DNA of 64,000 bases from Chelonoidis abingdonii (lineage: Eukaryota; Chordata; Testudines; Testudinidae), in the NCBI RefSeq assembly GCF_003597395.2, contig NC_133782.1, positions 4,344,973-4,408,972 of the forward strand. Direction: 5' to 3'. The notes under the pieces are model-generated. The model saw nothing but the letters and a program-made list of their open reading frames with translations. It made no database searches and was not told the DNA's origin. Every line of letters begins with the position of its first letter. The stretch's first letter is position 1. This document shows, in pieces, positions 61,691 to 64,000 of this stretch. Made by a program: the position numbers and the translations under genes.

Positions 61691-64000
61691 CCCCGCGCTC
61701 ACAGCCCACGAGGAAATGTTTCCGTCCCCGGTGATCGAAATTTGCAAGGAAAATGCCGGCTGAGAACTTATTTGTTACCCTTTGGTGGAAGGAGGTTTAC
61801 TTGGATGTTTGTAGCTGTGATGTTGACGCCGTCCCCCATCGTTCTGTGAAAATTTAAATGGATAAAAAATGCTTTAAAATAAATATTAATGTCGTATAAA
61901 AAATTAATTCCACTATTTGCAGTGTTGTTGTAGCTGTGGGCTGTTAGGATCCCTGGAGATTAGCGAGACAAGCTGGGTGAGGTAATATCTTTTAGTGGAT
62001 GAGCTTCTGTATATACACATAGGGGATTCTGCAAGCTACTCTCTGTACTTTAGTTACACATGAAGGAGGGAGGGCTCTTAGAAAGGATAAGCTGCTCCCC
62101 CAAGAACAATACAACCATGCTCACTTCGGAGACCCCCGACTTCGATGGGATTCCAAGTGGGCAGCTGTGGGTCTAACAGAGATCATGGCTGGAAGTCAGG
62201 AGAATTGGATTCTATCACTCTGTCACAGTAAAATGAAGATAATGCTTCCTCACTTATGTCGGATGCCTTGGGATCTACAGCTGAAAAACATTATTTAAAT
62301 GCAAAGTATAATGTCCTGTGACTGTAACACCAAAAGATCAAAACTGTGCTCTATGTCATGGGATTGAGCTAACAGCTCTGGAGCCTGCAGGACATCACAC
62401 TCTTGAGATGGCTTTAACAGGCAAGACAATGGGTCTCTGAAGCCCATGTTGTTGTACAGTTGTAGCAGGGCAGAATTTAGCTGGAAAGATTAGGACCAAA
62501 TATTCCAAGTATTGAAGTACATGCACTTATTGTGATTATGAACACAAATTGGGTAATTATGTATGTAAATAACTGGAAGTGGCTGTTTATGTGCAGTTAT
62601 CTGATTTCTGTGTGTAACCTCAGTAATTGCACAGACAGTTGTGTACCTAAGCTCTGAGAATCTGCTCCCTAATTTCCTTTTCCTCAAATCATGGTACATA
62701 TAAGGTCACTTATTTAGATAGAATATTTTCCCCCATGCAAACAGATATTGGATCAAATGGAACCCTGAAATAAAGAAAACCTACTCCACTGAAATCAGTC
62801 AAGTTACACTACTGCTCCTCACTTAAGTGCATTCCTGAAAGGATCTTTTGATCCCTAGTAAGTTTTAAAGTGGATGAACAGGTGTTCCAGCATGTCTTTC
62901 TTCCTACTCCATCCCACCCCTCAAAAACCCAAACAATTTTATTTTAGAAAAAAAACAAATGCACCTAATTAATGAAAATGAAATGTCTTAACTCCAGTAC
63001 ATTTTTCAATTACCTTTTCTTCTGTATTGCTAAAGGAGTCTAACTACCATCTCCCTAGAAAGAATTCCATTAAAATGAAAATCAACAGTTTGCAGTAGTT
63101 GTCTATGTATGCAATGAAGGGCACAATTCTTAGTTTAGGGAATACAAAATTAAAAGTAATGGAGCTGATTTTTAGACCTCAGCCTCCTTTTATATAAACC
63201 CAGTCTTGTGTGTGCATATCGCTGCACAGTCAGTTGAAAGTCTCTATCACCTGCACACAGGTGGCAGAATTTTAACACACAACTCCTCATTGTCCATCTT
63301 AAATTATCAGATGGGTTTTACATGTGAACATATCCTCACATGTACATACAGATATCAGAATATTTCCACTGTGGTTGCAGCAATTGTATGCTTTAAAGAT
63401 GAATCACAGTGCCTATAATTACAGGTGCACAAGTGGACGCTGGGTTGTGGGGGAGGAACACAATAAATCAGGCCATATAACTATATCTAAATATGTTTGG
63501 AAAACTCTGTGTTATCCCTGAGTTTCTCTGTTTCTAGCTGTAAAAAACCATCTGATTATTCCTTTCCTGGACTCTTCTCTTTCTAAGACTCCTCTGATTC
63601 CAGGCAGGAGAATTCCGCTGTCGCTCCTGGACTCCTTCAATTCCAAGCTTGCATGCCCTAGTTCTACCCCTACCCAGGGTTTCATCCTCCTCTCTTTGTT
63701 AGAGGAAAGTATTTAGTTAGTTAGTTGTGTGTGTCATGCTGGACTCACTCCCCCATGAGCTGCAGCAGCTGCAGACTGGGCACTGCCCTGGGGAATGCTT
63801 TCAGAGAGGGGGAGGGTGGAGAGAGGCTGGGTTTCCTGAAGCAGCACAACATAAAGGGCTGGGGAAAGCTGGATGGGTTTAATACACTTGAGCCTGTATT
63901 TTGCTGTGCAGAGATAGGGGTTTTTTTTGTTTGTTTTGATGAGCAGTTTGTATTGCGTTTTAAGTAAGTCTGAAATTACACAGTCTGTCCTCAGAAGAGG
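61691..64000. other. non-coding flank right of CpG island
   Basis: AT-rich sequence with no convincing exon. It holds one plus-strand MIR-type SINE (62170-62325) and a short stretch near 61960-62010 similar to a dispersed turtle repeat (GACAAGCTGGGTGAGGTAAT). Nothing else is identifiable to the window end. Confidence 0.5.
62170..62325 (+). repeat. MIR-type SINE, plus strand, internally deleted
   Basis: GGAAGTCAGGAGAATTGGAT and TCTATCACTCTG, then CAGTAAAATGAAGATAATGC and GATGCCTTGGGATCTACAGC, the MIR order with part of the core missing. Confidence 0.65.

Noticed and set aside
60214..61849. Long open frames across the CpG island
   Set aside because: GC-rich sequence lacks stops, the frames pass through the N gap, and all frames are open in parallel; Pro/Gly/Arg composition is only that of the island.

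Overview
This window looks like vertebrate nuclear DNA, most probably from a turtle (Testudines, likely a cryptodire). The base composition is about 38-40% GC and coding density is extremely low. The repeat content is reptilian: CR1 LINEs, tRNA-derived SINEs that share the CR1 3' tail, many hAT- and Harbinger-like non-autonomous DNA transposons with readable target-site duplications, a solo ERV-type LTR, old MIR/CORE-SINEs, and an L1 scrap. The species call is an inference from repeat families I recognise, not from a search.

Only one protein-coding exon can be supported with confidence. It is the first coding exon of ZBTB46 (BTB-ZF46) on the minus strand at 38628-39597, encoding the start methionine, the whole BTB domain and the linker up to about residue 312. 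The C-terminal zinc-finger exons are not visible in the 38.6 kb to its left, so positions 1-38627 read as intron 2. To the right, 39598 to about 59.8 kb reads as intron 1. A GC-rich, CpG-dense block at about 60.03-61.69 kb, containing a 296-base assembly gap (61012-61307), is the obvious candidate promoter. A possible 5' exon with a good splice donor sits on its left shoulder (59807-59949, minus strand).

Layout: 1-38.6 kb is intron with dense repeats. It includes a CR1 split by a hAT with an internal GC-rich minisatellite (4.8-6.1 kb), a complete solo LTR (13.96-14.83 kb), a DNA transposon carrying a hAT inside it (16.8-17.9 kb), a CR1 carrying three later insertions (19.3-21.7 kb), a MITE carrying a SINE (25.0-25.6 kb), a 585-bp near-perfect palindromic hAT (35.4-36.0 kb) and a 708-bp hAT only about 350 bp past the exon-2 donor. 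38.6-39.6 kb is the ZBTB46 coding exon. 39.6-59.8 kb is intron with MITEs, a decayed retroelement with reverse-transcriptase-like and Gag-like scraps (41.2-43.5 kb), an unclassified dispersed repeat (44 kb), an L1 fragment (47.2 kb) and a perfect 21-bp-arm hairpin (55.93 kb). 60.0-61.7 kb is the CpG island. 61.7-64 kb is plain intergenic or upstream DNA with a MIR copy.

I found no operon, CRISPR array, toxin or obviously new biochemical system. The most unusual sequence-level signals are the perfect short hairpin at 55.93 kb, the phase-compatible open 5' extension of ZBTB46, and the layered transposon nests.
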